Shown here piece by piece: positions 45,888-56,393 of a stretch of 64,000 bases of DNA (within the stretch, counting starts at the first letter, position 1; every line of letters starts with the position of its first letter). Source of the stretch: Poa pratensis. Its lineage: Eukaryota > Streptophyta > Magnoliopsida > Poales > Poaceae. The position numbers and the translations under genes are program-made. The stretch is taken from contig CAMZMU010000040.1 of assembly GCA_947311845.1 (NCBI GenBank), forward strand, positions 60,571,901 to 60,635,900. The letters run 5' to 3'. The notes beneath the pieces were generated by a model. That model had not been told where the DNA came from. It searched no databases and was given only the letters and a program-made list of their open reading frames with translations.

Positions 45888-48800
45888 ATGGCGGCGCCCG
45901 GATCCTGCCCCTCGACGGCGGCCCCACCGTCAGCCGCTGGCCACCACCCTCCCATCTGCCTCGCCGCCGACGCTTCGGCCGGATCCGGGGATACGCAGCT
46001 GCTGCGGCCGCAGCTGGTGCTCTTCGGCGACTCCATCACCGAGCAGTCCTTCCGCCCCGGCGGCTGGGGCGCGGCCCTCGCCGACACCTACTCCCGCAAG
46101 GTCTGTCAAATCCAACCACCGTCCACCCACCTTCCCTCCGTGCATTCCTCCCCCAGCCCCCTTGTAGTACCCTACACACTGTCCCTGGTACTGAATCTTT
46201 CTCTTTGATCAGGCCGACGTTGTCGTCAGAGGCTACGGTGGGTACAACACGAGATGGGCTCTGTTCCTCATCCACCGCATATTTCCCCTGGTAAGACTCC
46301 ACCCAACCCGGCCGCATTGCATCCATCCATTTGGATCATCCCGCTGATCTGTGGTAGATGAATATATATACGCCCATCGCCCATGTATATGTAGGCTGGC
46401 TTACCCCCTGTCGCGACGACGATATTCTTCGGTGCTAACGACGCGGCGCTTCTAGGACGAACAGGCGAGCGACAGCATGTTCCGGTGGACGAGTATAGAC
46501 AGAATCTCAGAACGATCGTTAATCATCTTAAGGTAAGCTGTTTCATTTCATGTTCTTATTTGCTTGAAGTTGTTATGTTGATCCCATGTTACTAGTTTTT
46601 TTCTATATCAGGCTCATGGTTTGAACTTGTGTTTTTCAAACACGGTACTGCAAGCAAGCAGCGTGTGCACGATCTTGAAATATGTTAACCTCATAACTTG
46701 TTCGCTACCATCATAACTAGATCATTGTCTGGACTGTGAGTATCAGAAAATCATATTTAGCTAGACTAGTTAACTAAATATGTTTTATGGGGGTAACCAT
46801 CTAAAACCTTGTTTGATTAAGAACTGGGATAAGGTTAAAGTGAAGAGAACTACAATGGATTAACTAAATATCTGTCCACCCAAAAAATGTTTTCACAGTT
46901 CAAGAAACTTTTTCTTTCACCCTAAATCAACCATTAAAAATGTGATCCAAAGGACATAGTAGGATTAATGAATTACTCTACTAGTGTGTACTGTTAGAAA
47001 GTATGTATTGTTGATCAAATTAGTTTATCTTAAGTTCTTAACACGTTTGTACTGTTGATCAAGTCATAACTGAAAATAACTGACATAGATAGAGTATGTG
47101 CATTTCCAAATAATTATGTCAACATGCCTGCACTGCACCTCCAGTTACTGGAGTCTCTACTGTGATTGCTACGGCTAGGAAGATTAAGAAGCGGCATTCA
47201 CTCATGCTTGCTGTTTGTCATCAAGGATTACGAGTTGCACGACTAGTCGCGACTAGTCTATGAATCACAACGTGGAGGTCGACTCAAAGGTTCGACTCGA
47301 CTAGTTGGACGAGTCGAGCGACTCGTTCGACTAGTCATGACTATCTCGACTAGTCACCCCTCCTGAGTCGATCGACTCAAAAAATGGCCCCACATGACAT
47401 TTTTTTTTCAATATTGGCGTTTCCCCGACGGAAATCTAGATCGAACTGGCCCAGATTTCCCCGTGAAACCCAAGCAGAGCCCCGACTCCCGCCACCCAGT
47501 CCTTCCTTAGCCACGAGCCTGCATACCGGCTGGCGCTGCCGCAAGTCCATTGCTTGCCGGCTCTTAATCTTATCCTCCACCTGCTGTTTTGCTCCTCCGC
47601 CGGCTGTCATGGCTGCTGGTCTGCTCCTCCACGGTGGCTGTAGCTCTTGCTGGTCTGATCCTCCACCATCTGCTGCTGCTCCTAGGCTCCTCCCCCAACT
47701 CTCCTTCACCGGCTGCTGCTCTGCTCCTCACTCCCCTGTCTCCAGCCTTCTATTGCAAGTCTGATTGCTAATATTAGACTACTAGCAGTTATATAATATG
47801 GTATTTTATAGTACCTATTACTGTATACTCAATTCGACTAGTCGATATGAGTCATGACTAGTCACGATTAGTCTATGAGTCGCTACCCCAGATCGACCCG
47901 TCGATCGTAATCCTTGTTTGTCATACAAAAGTTATGGAACCTCCAGTTCAGAGTTGATGGCCAGTTATTTTTAACTCTTTGGATTCTGGAAAGGCCTTTA
48001 CCTAATAATTAGTACTGTTGGAATAGAAAGCATCAATGTTCATATAATACAGGAACATCAACTTCAGATTCGTCTGTCTTTATAGTTAAGTACTTAAATG
48101 TGTTGCATTGTAAAAAAATAATATAAGTTATGTCTTAGTTAAAGTAGGCTTACAAGGTAATTGAAAATTGCAGTGCTATATATTTCAATTGTATTTTTTG
48201 GGCCGATATGAAGCATCAGTCCTTCACATTATTTGAAATCTGATATTTCATCTCGATACAGGATTGTTCCAAGTCCATGGTGATTTTGCTTATTACCCCA
48301 CCTCCTATTGATGAAGATGGAAGAGAACAATATGCACGGTTGGCATAAATTCTCATGAACTATTCATGTTTCTCTAGAAATTTTAGTGACTGACCGGCAT
48401 AGTCTCTGTCAGGTCGACTTATGCCCAGTTTGTTTAGTTGCGCCGCGATGTGCTTTTTTCCTAACGTGCTGATGGAAATTAGCCACAAAAGTAGGCAAAA
48501 GCGGGTCTAACAAACACTAAAACAGGCAAAAGTGTGTGGGAAAGAGAGGATTGAAATGCCAACCATAGTCTTAATCTCTTCTTTATTCTGGAGCTAATAA
48601 ATACTAGAGTTCCTTTTTTTGGGAACACGGAGTTATGAAATGTTATAATTCATTTGTTATTTGTCATTCATGTTATGCACACTAACTGTCATGTTTCATT
48701 CTCCACATGCTTTATTGAACACATCACATGTAATTTGTTAGTTGTTGATAATTTATATTTTTTCCTTAAGGTCACTTTATGGAAAAGATGCAGAAAGCTC

Positions 48801-49416
48801 CCTGAAAGGACAAATGAAATGGCTGGTGTCTACGCAGGTCAGTGCATAGAACTAGCCAAAGCGATGGATGTACACTATGTTGATATTTATTCAAAGATGC
48901 AAGCGGCTGAAGGGTGGCAGAAACTTTACTTAAGGTAATGCTTTCTCAGAATTATTTACCTTTTCTGCGTGGAGATTTTATTTATGTTTTCTCTACATAG
49001 TACAGTCAAGGTGGATTTTTAAAATATTCGCCACTTGGATTTTTGAACTTGTACCTTCCTAACTTACTAAGCATCAAAGCATGTATGTGTAACAACTGTG
49101 CTAATTTTTATTTTCTCTGTTAGCATTTTTATAGAATGTATTATTTGGTTTCAAAAATCAAATTTATTTTTATTCAGGGAACAGAAGCTTCTTGAGAAAC
49201 ATTCTTTACTGCATTCGTTCTGATAGCTTAATAATAAAACAACTGTTTTCATGTCCTAGTGATGGATTGCATCTGACACCGGAAGGAAATGCTCTGGTCC
49301 ACAAGGAGGTTGTCGAAACCTTGAGAGGTGCTGGTCTGAAAGCTGAAGATATGCCGCATGACTTCCCTCATCATTCCAAAATTGATGGAATTTCCCCAGA
49401 AAGGGCCTTCCAGTGA
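45888..49416 (+). CDS. IAH1-like GDSL esterase (one frameshift)
   Basis: Isoamyl acetate-hydrolysing esterase-type SGNH hydrolase, cleaving short acetate esters. Six exons (45888-46100, 46213-46290, 46395-46532, 48262-48338, 48771-48934, 49260-49416) have GT-AG ends in phase. Catalytic blocks: block I VLFGDSITEQSF (nucleophile Ser), block II RGYGGYNTRWAL, block III FFGANDAAL, block V DGLHLTPEGN (Asp and His). A single-base deletion in exon 5 (about 48790-48796) shifts SLYGKDA out of frame with the following RKLPERTNEM; the rest then reads normally to TGA 49414-49416. Allowing for it, the length is about 275 residues, a little longer than the usual 240-250 because of an Ala/Pro-rich N terminus. 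Intron 3 holds a hAT element. Confidence 0.88.
47222..47916. mobile_element. hAT-like non-autonomous element in an esterase intron
   Basis: Terminal repeats CAAGGATTACGA and TCGTAATCCTTG are flanked by an exact 8-bp duplication TTTGTCAT at 47214-47221 and 47917-47924. An 8-bp target duplication is the hAT signature. Both subterminal zones are packed with CGACTAGTCG-type palindromes (47240-47375 and 47825-47885). The 695-bp centre is GC-rich with frames that match nothing known. Confidence 0.93.
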
Positions 49417-49839
49417 AGTGATTTCAGGCTGGTGTGGTGTTAAGTTTGAACTGCTTGCTTCCTGAGTGAGAAGGTTTTGCTTTCCTCCTGCTTTACGTTT
49501 TGTTCTGTTGTGAAGTTTTGAATTACGAAATTTTGTGTCCATTTTTACCCATCAAAATAGACGAGCGTGTTGCTGTGGGCTGTGGCATATATCTTAAGAC
49601 TCCCTAATTATTTTTGCCATTTCTCCATTGAAAAATAGAACTGAATGACATAAATTAGGTTTATTGCCGAAATATTTACGATTTGCAATACAAGGAACAC
49701 AACAATTAATACTATTTCATAGTATTTGAAATTGCATTTGTCTGTACACAGATGGCTCAAGAAGTCAAAAGCTAACAAATCCCTTGTCCTGCAAGCTCTC
49801 CATGATCCATGCTGTATTGCGCTACTCAAGCTCGCTTCC
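49417..49839. other. Esterase 3' UTR and flank
   Basis: Non-coding. The 3' UTR of the esterase probably extends to about 49560. No element is recognised before the duplicated block begins. Confidence 0.4.
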
Positions 49840-50614
49840 GTTTGAGATTCTGATTCTAGACCTTCCATTCCTGGTGTCAGGCTCATGAACGGAAGCTTAC
49901 GCCGAAGACTTAGGCGCTGGGACCAGAATGGTGATGTCGGTTGCTGCAACCTACCTATTTTCTGTGCTGTAGTCTTAAGGGCTGTTTTGTCTCGACAATT
50001 TAAACAATACTCTTCTCTTGGTGCAGTCCACTTTTCTTTCTTCTGAAGAACAGAATTGAAACGATCCTGCTTTAGACTTTTGTGATCTTGGCATCAATAT
50101 GATAATTGCAATGGAATATAGTTCCAAAGAAGGTTCTTCGTCCGACTACAGCAATCGAGCATCCACATACTGTTGCATCTCATGGTTTCTCGAGAGGCTT
50201 CTCATCCCTTCTCTCCCGCCAGTGAGGCTTGTTACTGAGCCTGGTTCCATTTGGTCTGTGTTTTTTTTTGTCAAAGAGTTGGTAGAATTTTGACAGTTAG
50301 AAAAAATGCAGATATTGGTTTTCGCATGGGTGTTGATCCTGATTCGCTGAAGTTTATGCTGGGTTTTGTGCTGTCGATGAAGGAGGTTCAAGTGTCTAGT
50401 TCCTTGGGCTGAAAATCGTTCGTGGCTTCAGGCTCACTCGTCTGCAGCATCGACCACGGTAGTGAACATCACACGTGTCGGCCTGTGGTTATACGAGAAA
50501 GTTGCACGGGCCCAGCTAGCCTACGGTCTGCCTTGCAGGGGACAGAGGATAAGTGCAAAGTGTAGCTAGTCCTACGGTCTGCCATGACTCTCCTCAGCAT
50601 TCCAGAATTGTCAG
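49840..50614 (+). repeat. Duplicated 3'-flank segment, copy A
   Basis: The left part matches, with divergence, the 3' flank of the small mitochondrial-type gene copy 2. Landmarks are CAACCTACCT, a TTGTCTCGA block, GAGGCTTCTC, GAGTTGGT, GTGTTGATCC and TCGATGAA in the same order as at 45160-45740. The portion 49997-50614 recurs almost identically at 51242-51866. No coding exon of the source gene was copied. Confidence 0.75.
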
Positions 50615-50617
50615 GTC

Positions 50618-51240
50618 GGAACCATTTTTAAAAAGAACCATTTTTTCGATTCGGAACCATTTTCAAAAATTGGAACCATTTTTCGGTTCGAACCATTTTC
50701 AAAAAGGAACTATTTTTTCGGTTCAGAACCATTTTCAAAAAATCAGAACCATTTTTTCGGTTCGGAACCATTTTCGAAAAATCAGAACCATTTTTTATTC
50801 GGAACCATTTTAAACTGGTTCCGAACCGAAAAATGGTTTTTTTTTAAATGGTTTCGAACCGAAAAAATGGTTCCTTTTTGAAAATGGTTCGAACCGAAAA
50901 ATGGTTCCGATTTTTGAAAAATGGTTCCTTTTTTAAAATGGTTCCGAACCAAAAAAATGGTTCTGATTTTTGAAAATGGTTCCGAACCGAAAAAATGGTT
51001 CCGATTTTTTGAAAATGTATCGAACCGAAAAAATGGTTCCGATTTTTCGAAAATGGTTCCATTTTGAAAATGGTTCCGAACCGAAAAAATGGCTCCTTTT
51101 TTAAAATGGTTCCGAACCGAAAAATGGTTCCGAATAAAAAAATGGTTCGGAACCGAAAAAATGGTTCTGATTTTTTGAAAATGGTTCCGAACCGAAAAAA
51201 TGGTTCCGATTTTGAAAATGGTTCCATTTAAAATGGTTCC
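50618..51240. repeat. Inverted-repeat (foldback) array of GAACCATTTT units
   Basis: From 50618 to about 50811 some 11 copies of GGAACCATTTTTTCGGTTC-like units run one way. After a 5-bp turn (AAACT, 50812-50816) about 23 copies of the complement (GGTTCCGAACCGAAAAAATGG) run the other way to 51240. Spacers alternate GATTTTTTGAAAA and CCTTTTTTAAAA. The whole is a 623-bp low-complexity hairpin with unequal arms (about 195 and 425 bp). Long frames through it are a by-product of the repeat period and are not genes. Confidence 0.9.
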
Positions 51241-51241
51241 A

Positions 51242-51866
51242 AATTTAAACAGTACTCTTCTCTAGGTGCAGTCCACTTTTCTTTCTTCTGAAGAACAGAA
51301 CTGAAACGATCCTGCTTTAGACTTTTGTGATCTTGGCATCAATATGATAATTGCAATGGAATATAGTTCCAAAGAAGGTTCTTCGTCCGACTACAGCAAT
51401 CGAGCATCCACATACTGTTGCATCTCATGGTTTCTCGAGAGGCTTCTCATCCCTTCTCTCCCGCCAGTGAGGCTTGTTACTGAGCCTGGTTCCATTTGGT
51501 CTGTGTTTTTTTTTGTCAAAGAGTTGGTAGAATTTTGACAGTTAGAAAAAATGCAGATATTGGTTTTCGCATGGGTGTTGATCCCTGATTCGCTGAAGTT
51601 TATGCTGGGTTTTGTGCTGTCGATGAAGGAGGTTCAAGTACCTAGTTCCTTGGGTTGAAAATCGTTCGTGGCTTCAGGCTCACTCGTCTGCAGCAGCGAC
51701 CAGTCGACCACGGTAGTGAACATCACACGTGTCGGCCTGTGGTTATACGAGAAAGTTGCACGGGCCAGCTAGCCTACGGTCTGCCTTGCAGGGGACAGAG
51801 GATAAGTGCAAAGTGTAGCTAGTCTACGGTCTGCCATGAGTTTCCTCAGCATTCCAGAATTGTCAG
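51242..51866 (+). repeat. Duplicated 3'-flank segment, copy B
   Basis: A direct copy of 49997-50614 with about 2% differences by eye (for example a GACCAGTC insertion near 51700). It begins exactly where the foldback array ends and stops at TTGTCAG, the same point where copy A meets the array. Confidence 0.88.
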
Positions 51867-53003
51867 CTCGTCACCGGTACACGTAAAGAAGATCTGCAAT
51901 TTTGGAGCATCGGAACATATCTCTGTATTCGGACGAGGGAGGACTTTGGGCTCCTGAATTCCGGTGATTCTGGTAGTTTAAAATTTCGGAAATGATATTT
52001 TGACATTTTTAAATAATTCTAAAAATAATTACGCGGGTACATATACATGTTAGTATGTACATATCTTAATAGCTTTGTTCAAAAATACGTTGTATGTTAA
52101 GTTACACAAAAATCACAAAATAATGGTTCTGGAAAATACTTATTACATTTTCCAGATCACGTATGAAAATATATTTGGCTTCAGGTCGTACGTACTAGAC
52201 ATGTCTATTACTTATATGATTCCTTTCAGAATATTTTGGACGTAAAAATATTTCTTTTGATTTTTTTTGAAAAGGAGCACTGGAGTTCGAGAGTAAGAGG
52301 TGTTTTTCTACATTCAGATCTACTACCCCTGTTCAAATTTTAAAATGTTTCGATAGGGAGATTAGGCTACCGAAATGTTTTATATTCTTGAACGAACAGA
52401 GATAATACTACTCCAGTTGCGAGCATTTACATCTACGGTGCCCTGTCGACAATGAAAAAAAGAAAAAATCATGGCCATTAGATAATTTCCGAAAAAAAAG
52501 AAAAAGCATGGCCATTAGATACAATTTCCAGATTTTGAAGTATTTTAATAAACAGTAGCTAAAACTGTGTCTAGAACATAATTAAAGTGCGAAGCCATAG
52601 ATTCTGTGACGCTGACGCGCCTGCCTTTATCACTGAATGAAAAAGGGCGGTTGCGCGCAGCAGCCGCGGCGTGTCCCCGTTCTCTTCCTTCCACGGCATC
52701 ACCGACCCCCACCCCGTCGCCTCAATGCGAGAGCTCCGCGTGTCGCCACCTCATTCCGTCTCACCACTCCCGGTTCGTCATGGTGGCTGCGAGGCACCGG
52801 CACCGCTCACCGATCTCAGTAGAAGAAGGACTCGATCTCAGCTCAGAGTGGATAAGCTCTCACACTCGCACGCACTGCTCCTACTTAGCAACTCCTCTGC
52901 TGTCTCAGAAAACTCACACTCTGATCTGCGATCTTGCGCGTCGAGCTCAGTCAGAAAGAGGAAGATCTCGATCGAGAGCTGCTGCTGCTCCATTCAATCT
53001 CCC
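51867..53003. other. Intergenic DNA with LEA gene upstream region
   Basis: AT-rich to about 52590, then GC-rich leader. A weak Stowaway-like relic at 52321-52407 has CTACCCCTGTTC and GAACAGAGATAA ends. In the leader, short upstream ATG frames overlap one another (52606-52940). No certain TATA box. Confidence 0.4.
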
Positions 53004-53615
53004 ATGGCCGCGCGAGCACTGACAGCCGCAGCCCGCCGGGTGGCTGGCGGACGCACCGGGCCGCCTCTGCTCGCCTCCTGCAGGTAGTAACGTTTCCCCT
53101 TTGCCGATTTTGCTGGTAGCATGAGAAGGGAGGAGAATCTTTCTCGCTCGCCTCGTACTATTGTTGATGTAAACCACATGGTGTGTACACAGGAACGGGG
53201 CGAGTATGAATCACTGCTACTCGGCCAGCGCCCAGCCGCAGCGTGAGGAGGAGGAGCGCCGCGGCGGGCGGGGATGACCACCGGGGAGCAGGTGGAGGCG
53301 GCGATGAACAGCCAGAACGTCGAGGTGCTCGAGGGCGAGGAGCACGTCGCCACGGTGCTCTCGGACGAGACCATCAACATCGGCGGCGCTGGCGAGGAAG
53401 CGTCGTGGGTGCCCGACCAGGAAACGGGCGTCTTCGGTCCCGCCGACGCCGACACCGTCACCGCCGCAACCCACGGTCCACCAGACACCGCCGCCGCCAT
53501 GCCCACGGAGGGTGGGTCGGTGCTGGACCAGACGGTGTTCGTCAGGGAGGAGGAAATGGAGGACGTCGAGAGGCCCGCCATCGACATGGCCAATGCCAGT
53601 AGCAAGAAGTACTAG
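53004..53615 (+). CDS. LEA_3-like protein, probably mitochondrial (one frameshift)
   Basis: Exon 1 (53004-53083) encodes MAARALTAAARRVAGG, an Ala/Arg-rich N terminus without acids that looks like a mitochondrial presequence. The intron ends TACACAG, and exon 2 starts at 53193 with NGASMNHCYSAS. The frame meets TGA at 53275-53277 in GGGCGGGGATGA. The next frame carries the rest (TTGEQVEAAMNSQNVEVLEG, then SWVPDQETGVFGP, a variant of the SWVPDPxTGxYxP motif of the LEA_3/SAG21 family, then an acidic C terminus to TAG 53613-53615). One lost base in the G/C run at 53262-53273 explains this. Alternatively translation starts at the ATG at 53274 with no presequence. Family role: protection under dehydration and oxidative stress. 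Confidence 0.65.
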
Positions 53616-53643
53616 TGCAAGTAGACTTCTTCCTCGCTGACTT

Positions 53644-53743
53644 TGGCTGACTTTGGGTCACTGATTTGTGGACCCCACACAAGGTAGGCCCCACATGTCA
53701 GTGACTCAAAGTCACCTGACTTTGCCTCTCACAAAGTCAGCCA
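53644..53743. repeat. Short hairpin in the LEA 3' UTR
   Basis: TGGCTGACTTTG at the left pairs with CAAAGTCAGCCA at the right, and inner arms TGACTTTGGGTCACTGA and TCAGTGACTCAAAGTCA pair as well. About 100 bp, MITE-like; a target duplication is not clear. Confidence 0.7.
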
Positions 53744-54218
53744 ATCCGAACCCTTCGACAGGGCCTCTGTAGTTTCAATAAGCTTAGTTAGTCTCCGTGG
53801 TAGAATAAATCTCAAATCTCATCCATGCCTGTCTGTACAAGGCTCCCGGTTTACTACTAATCTGTAATGTCAGGCTTACTTGCTTAGCGATCCTCTAAAA
53901 GCAATAGAGCTTGGTGTTTGTCTTTCTTTCAATAAAATAAGAAAATTATATGCAAAAGACATGAGGGACTACGGCCGGATTCACATACAAAATCAGTTCG
54001 ACAACGAATGGGGTAAACACCCATGGTTCATAACTTTGTCGGGTGTATTATTTTGAGATTCGGTAAAGAGGGGACTTTGCCATGTGCATTCTTGACACTC
54101 GGCAAGGAAGGGATCTTTGCCCTGTGTAATTTGTTGACACTCGGCGAAGTAAACTAGGTCTTTTCCCTGTGCCAAAACTAATCCCACGGCTAACTAACAG
54201 GTGTTTCCCACTTGTCAG
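53744..54218. other. Intergenic DNA with CACTA-like subterminal relics
   Basis: At 54060-54170 repeated pieces such as TTTGCCATGTG, GACACTCGGCAA and TTTGCCCTGTG resemble subterminal repeats of a different grass CACTA family. No terminal CACTA is found, so only a fragment remains. Confidence 0.45.
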
Positions 54219-54345
54219 TGTTAAATGTCATGTATACCTAGCTGTATAGATTATGTATTCTCCTGTATGTATACGTCGGTTGTACAGAGTTGTTGTACAC
54301 CGACCCACCCTTGTATGTCCTCTCAATATAAAGTCACACGGCGGC

Positions 54346-54731
54346 CCTGTCTATATAGTCACACGGCGGCCCGGTTTAGGGTTACGTATCACATACAGAT
54401 TTTACATGGTATCAGAGTCTCGTACTTCCAAACACATCTGAGTGCTCGCCGCCGCCGCCATGTCGCTCGGCTCTTCTTCCTCTTCGCCGAGCGGTAGTGC
54501 TTCGCTGCTGCGTCGGTCTCTGAGAAACTCACCACCCTGTCTATATAAAGTCACACGGCGGCCCGGTTTAGGGTTACGCATCCCACACAGATTTTACATG
54601 GTATCAGAGCCTCATACTTCCAAACACATCTGAGTGCTCGCCGCCGCCGCCATGTCGCTCGGCTCTTCTTCCTCTTCGCCGAGCGGTAGTGCTTCGCCGC
54701 TGCGTCGGTCTCTGAGAAACTCACCAGAGAC
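54346..54731 (+). repeat. Tandem duplication across LTR end and primer site
   Basis: About 193 bp (CTGTCTATATA...GTCTCTGAGAAACTCACCA) is present twice, at about 54346-54537 and 54537-54731. Each copy includes CACACGGCGGCCCGGTTTAG, the primer site TGGTATCAGAG and the start of gag ATGTCGCTCGG. The two primer sites are at 54407 and 54599. Confidence 0.88.
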
Positions 54732-55448
54732 AACTTCCTGATCTGGCAAACCCAGGTCCTCCCCGACATCTGTGGTGCCCAACCTCATGGGGTTCCTAGA
54801 TGGATTCTGGGGTATCTAACGCGCAACATGTCGCGCGAGGTACTGACTCAGATGGTCGGGCTAACGAGCTTGGCAAGCGCCCGGAAGACGGTGATGGAGA
54901 TGTTTTCATCGCAATCCAAGGCCCGTGTGGTGCAACTCCGCACGTAGCTGAATCAGACGCGGAAGGAGAACAAAACCGCGGCTGTCAACTTCAACCAGAT
55001 CTGCTGCAGGAAAACCGATTGACAACTGATTAAGGCGGAACAATTCATCAGTTTGAGCGATCTCTATGCTCAATTGGTGTCCTATGAAGCACGGCTAGAA
55101 GTGCAGAATCCTTCAGAATCCTCCGATGGCATGTCAGTAAACTTGGCAAACCGCGGTGGCCGCGGGTATCGTGTAGGAAGAGGAAGAGGACGCAACAACA
55201 ACCAAGACCAGCGCGGATATGACCGCGAATATGATCAACGCGGGTATGACCGCGGCTATGACAATCAGCAACGTGGCGGCGGCAGTGGTGGCCGCAACCA
55301 GGGCTACCGTAAACCATATAATGGTGGTGACCAGGGCTCGAGAGGCACCTGTTAGGTATGCTGGAAGGAGGGACATACTGCCCTGCAGTGCTGGAAAAGA
55401 TTTCAGAAGAACTATCATGGCCCTCCTGAACGTTCAGCTGGTGCGACT

Positions 55449-56393
55449 GTGGTGGCTAATGGTGCCAAACCGGTGTGGATCTCTGACACCGGAGCAACGG
55501 ACCATATCACAGGGGAACTTGAAAAACTGCACGTGAGGGATCGCTACTGCGGCAATGAACAAATCAACACAGCAAACGGTGTAGGTATGGATATACGTCA
55601 TGTTGGTCAATCTGTAATTCATACCCCTACTCATGATTTGCATCTTAAAAACATCTTACATGTTCCTAACGCCTCCATGAGTCTCGTATCTACTAGTCGC
55701 CTAGCTAGAGACAATAATGCCTTTGTTGAGTATTGGCCTAATTCTTTCTTTGTCAAGGATCAGGACACGAGGGAGGTTCTTCTGGAAGGTAGATGCGTAG
55801 GAGGGATCTATCCCTTTCCTTCGGCGTCTCCCACATCTGTTGGTCATCAAGCTCATGGTGTCGCCAAGTCTCCTTCCTCGCTTTGGCATAGGCGTCTAGG
55901 TCATCCGTCGTCGGGTGTAGTTCATCAAGTTCTTCGAGATAATAATATTTCTTTTAGTGGGTCAGATAAAGAGTCTGTGTGTGATGCTTGTCAAATGGCC
56001 AAGAGTCATCAACTCCCTTATCCAAAGTCAACTAGTGTGTCTACTTCTCCTTTTGAACTTGTATTTTATGATGTTTGGGGCCCTGGCTCTGGATCTTTTG
56101 GAAGATATAAATATTATGTCAGTTTTATCGATGATTATAGCAAGTTCACGTGGATATACCTGTTGAAAAACAGATCTGATGTGTTTCAGAAATTTCATGA
56201 TTTTCAGCATCTTGTGGAAAGACTCTTTAATAAGAAAATTATTGTTGTACAAACCGACTGGGGTGGAGAGTATCAAAAACTTCACTCCTTTTTTCAGCGA
56301 GTAGGCATATCCCATCTTGTCTCCTGTCCACATGCGCATCAGCAAAATGGACCTGCTGAGCGTAAACATAGACACATTGTCGAGGTTGGTCTT
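55449..56393 (+). pseudogene. Copia polyprotein fragment: protease and integrase
   Basis: A single open frame of about 315 codons covers the aspartic protease (DTGATDH, residues about 12-18), the GAG-pre-integrase zinc-binding domain (LWHRRLGH; CDACQ) and most of the DDE integrase core. Upstream gag is in other frames with stops (for example TAG at 55353-55355). The frame ends artificially a few codons after the catalytic Glu region, where the next LTR begins. Confidence 0.88.

Larger units (their letters stand above)
54219..56393 (+). mobile_element. Ty1-copia retrotransposon, truncated by a later insertion
   Basis: A short LTR-like start (TGTTAAATGTCATG at 54219 to TTTTACA at 54406) with AATATAAAG is followed by a Met-tRNA primer site at 54407. 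A tandem duplication repeats the LTR end, primer site and leader (see below). Gag remnants at 54700-55350 include an RG/YD-rich tail (YDREYDQRGYDRGYD). From 55449 one frame carries the protease DTGATDH, the GAG-pre-integrase LWHRRLGHPS and the integrase core (D in DVWGPG, D in QTDWGGEY, E in NGPAERKHRHIVE). The element is cut at 56393 by the long-LTR element; reverse transcriptase would lie beyond the window. Confidence 0.88.

Noticed and set aside
50553..51227. Open frames through the GAACCATTTT array
   Set aside because: They arise from the repeat period; residues such as NHFQKIRTIF repeat with no protein family.
50618..51240. CRISPR-like array
   Set aside because: Units are variable, inverted halfway, without unique spacers, and this is a plant nuclear genome.
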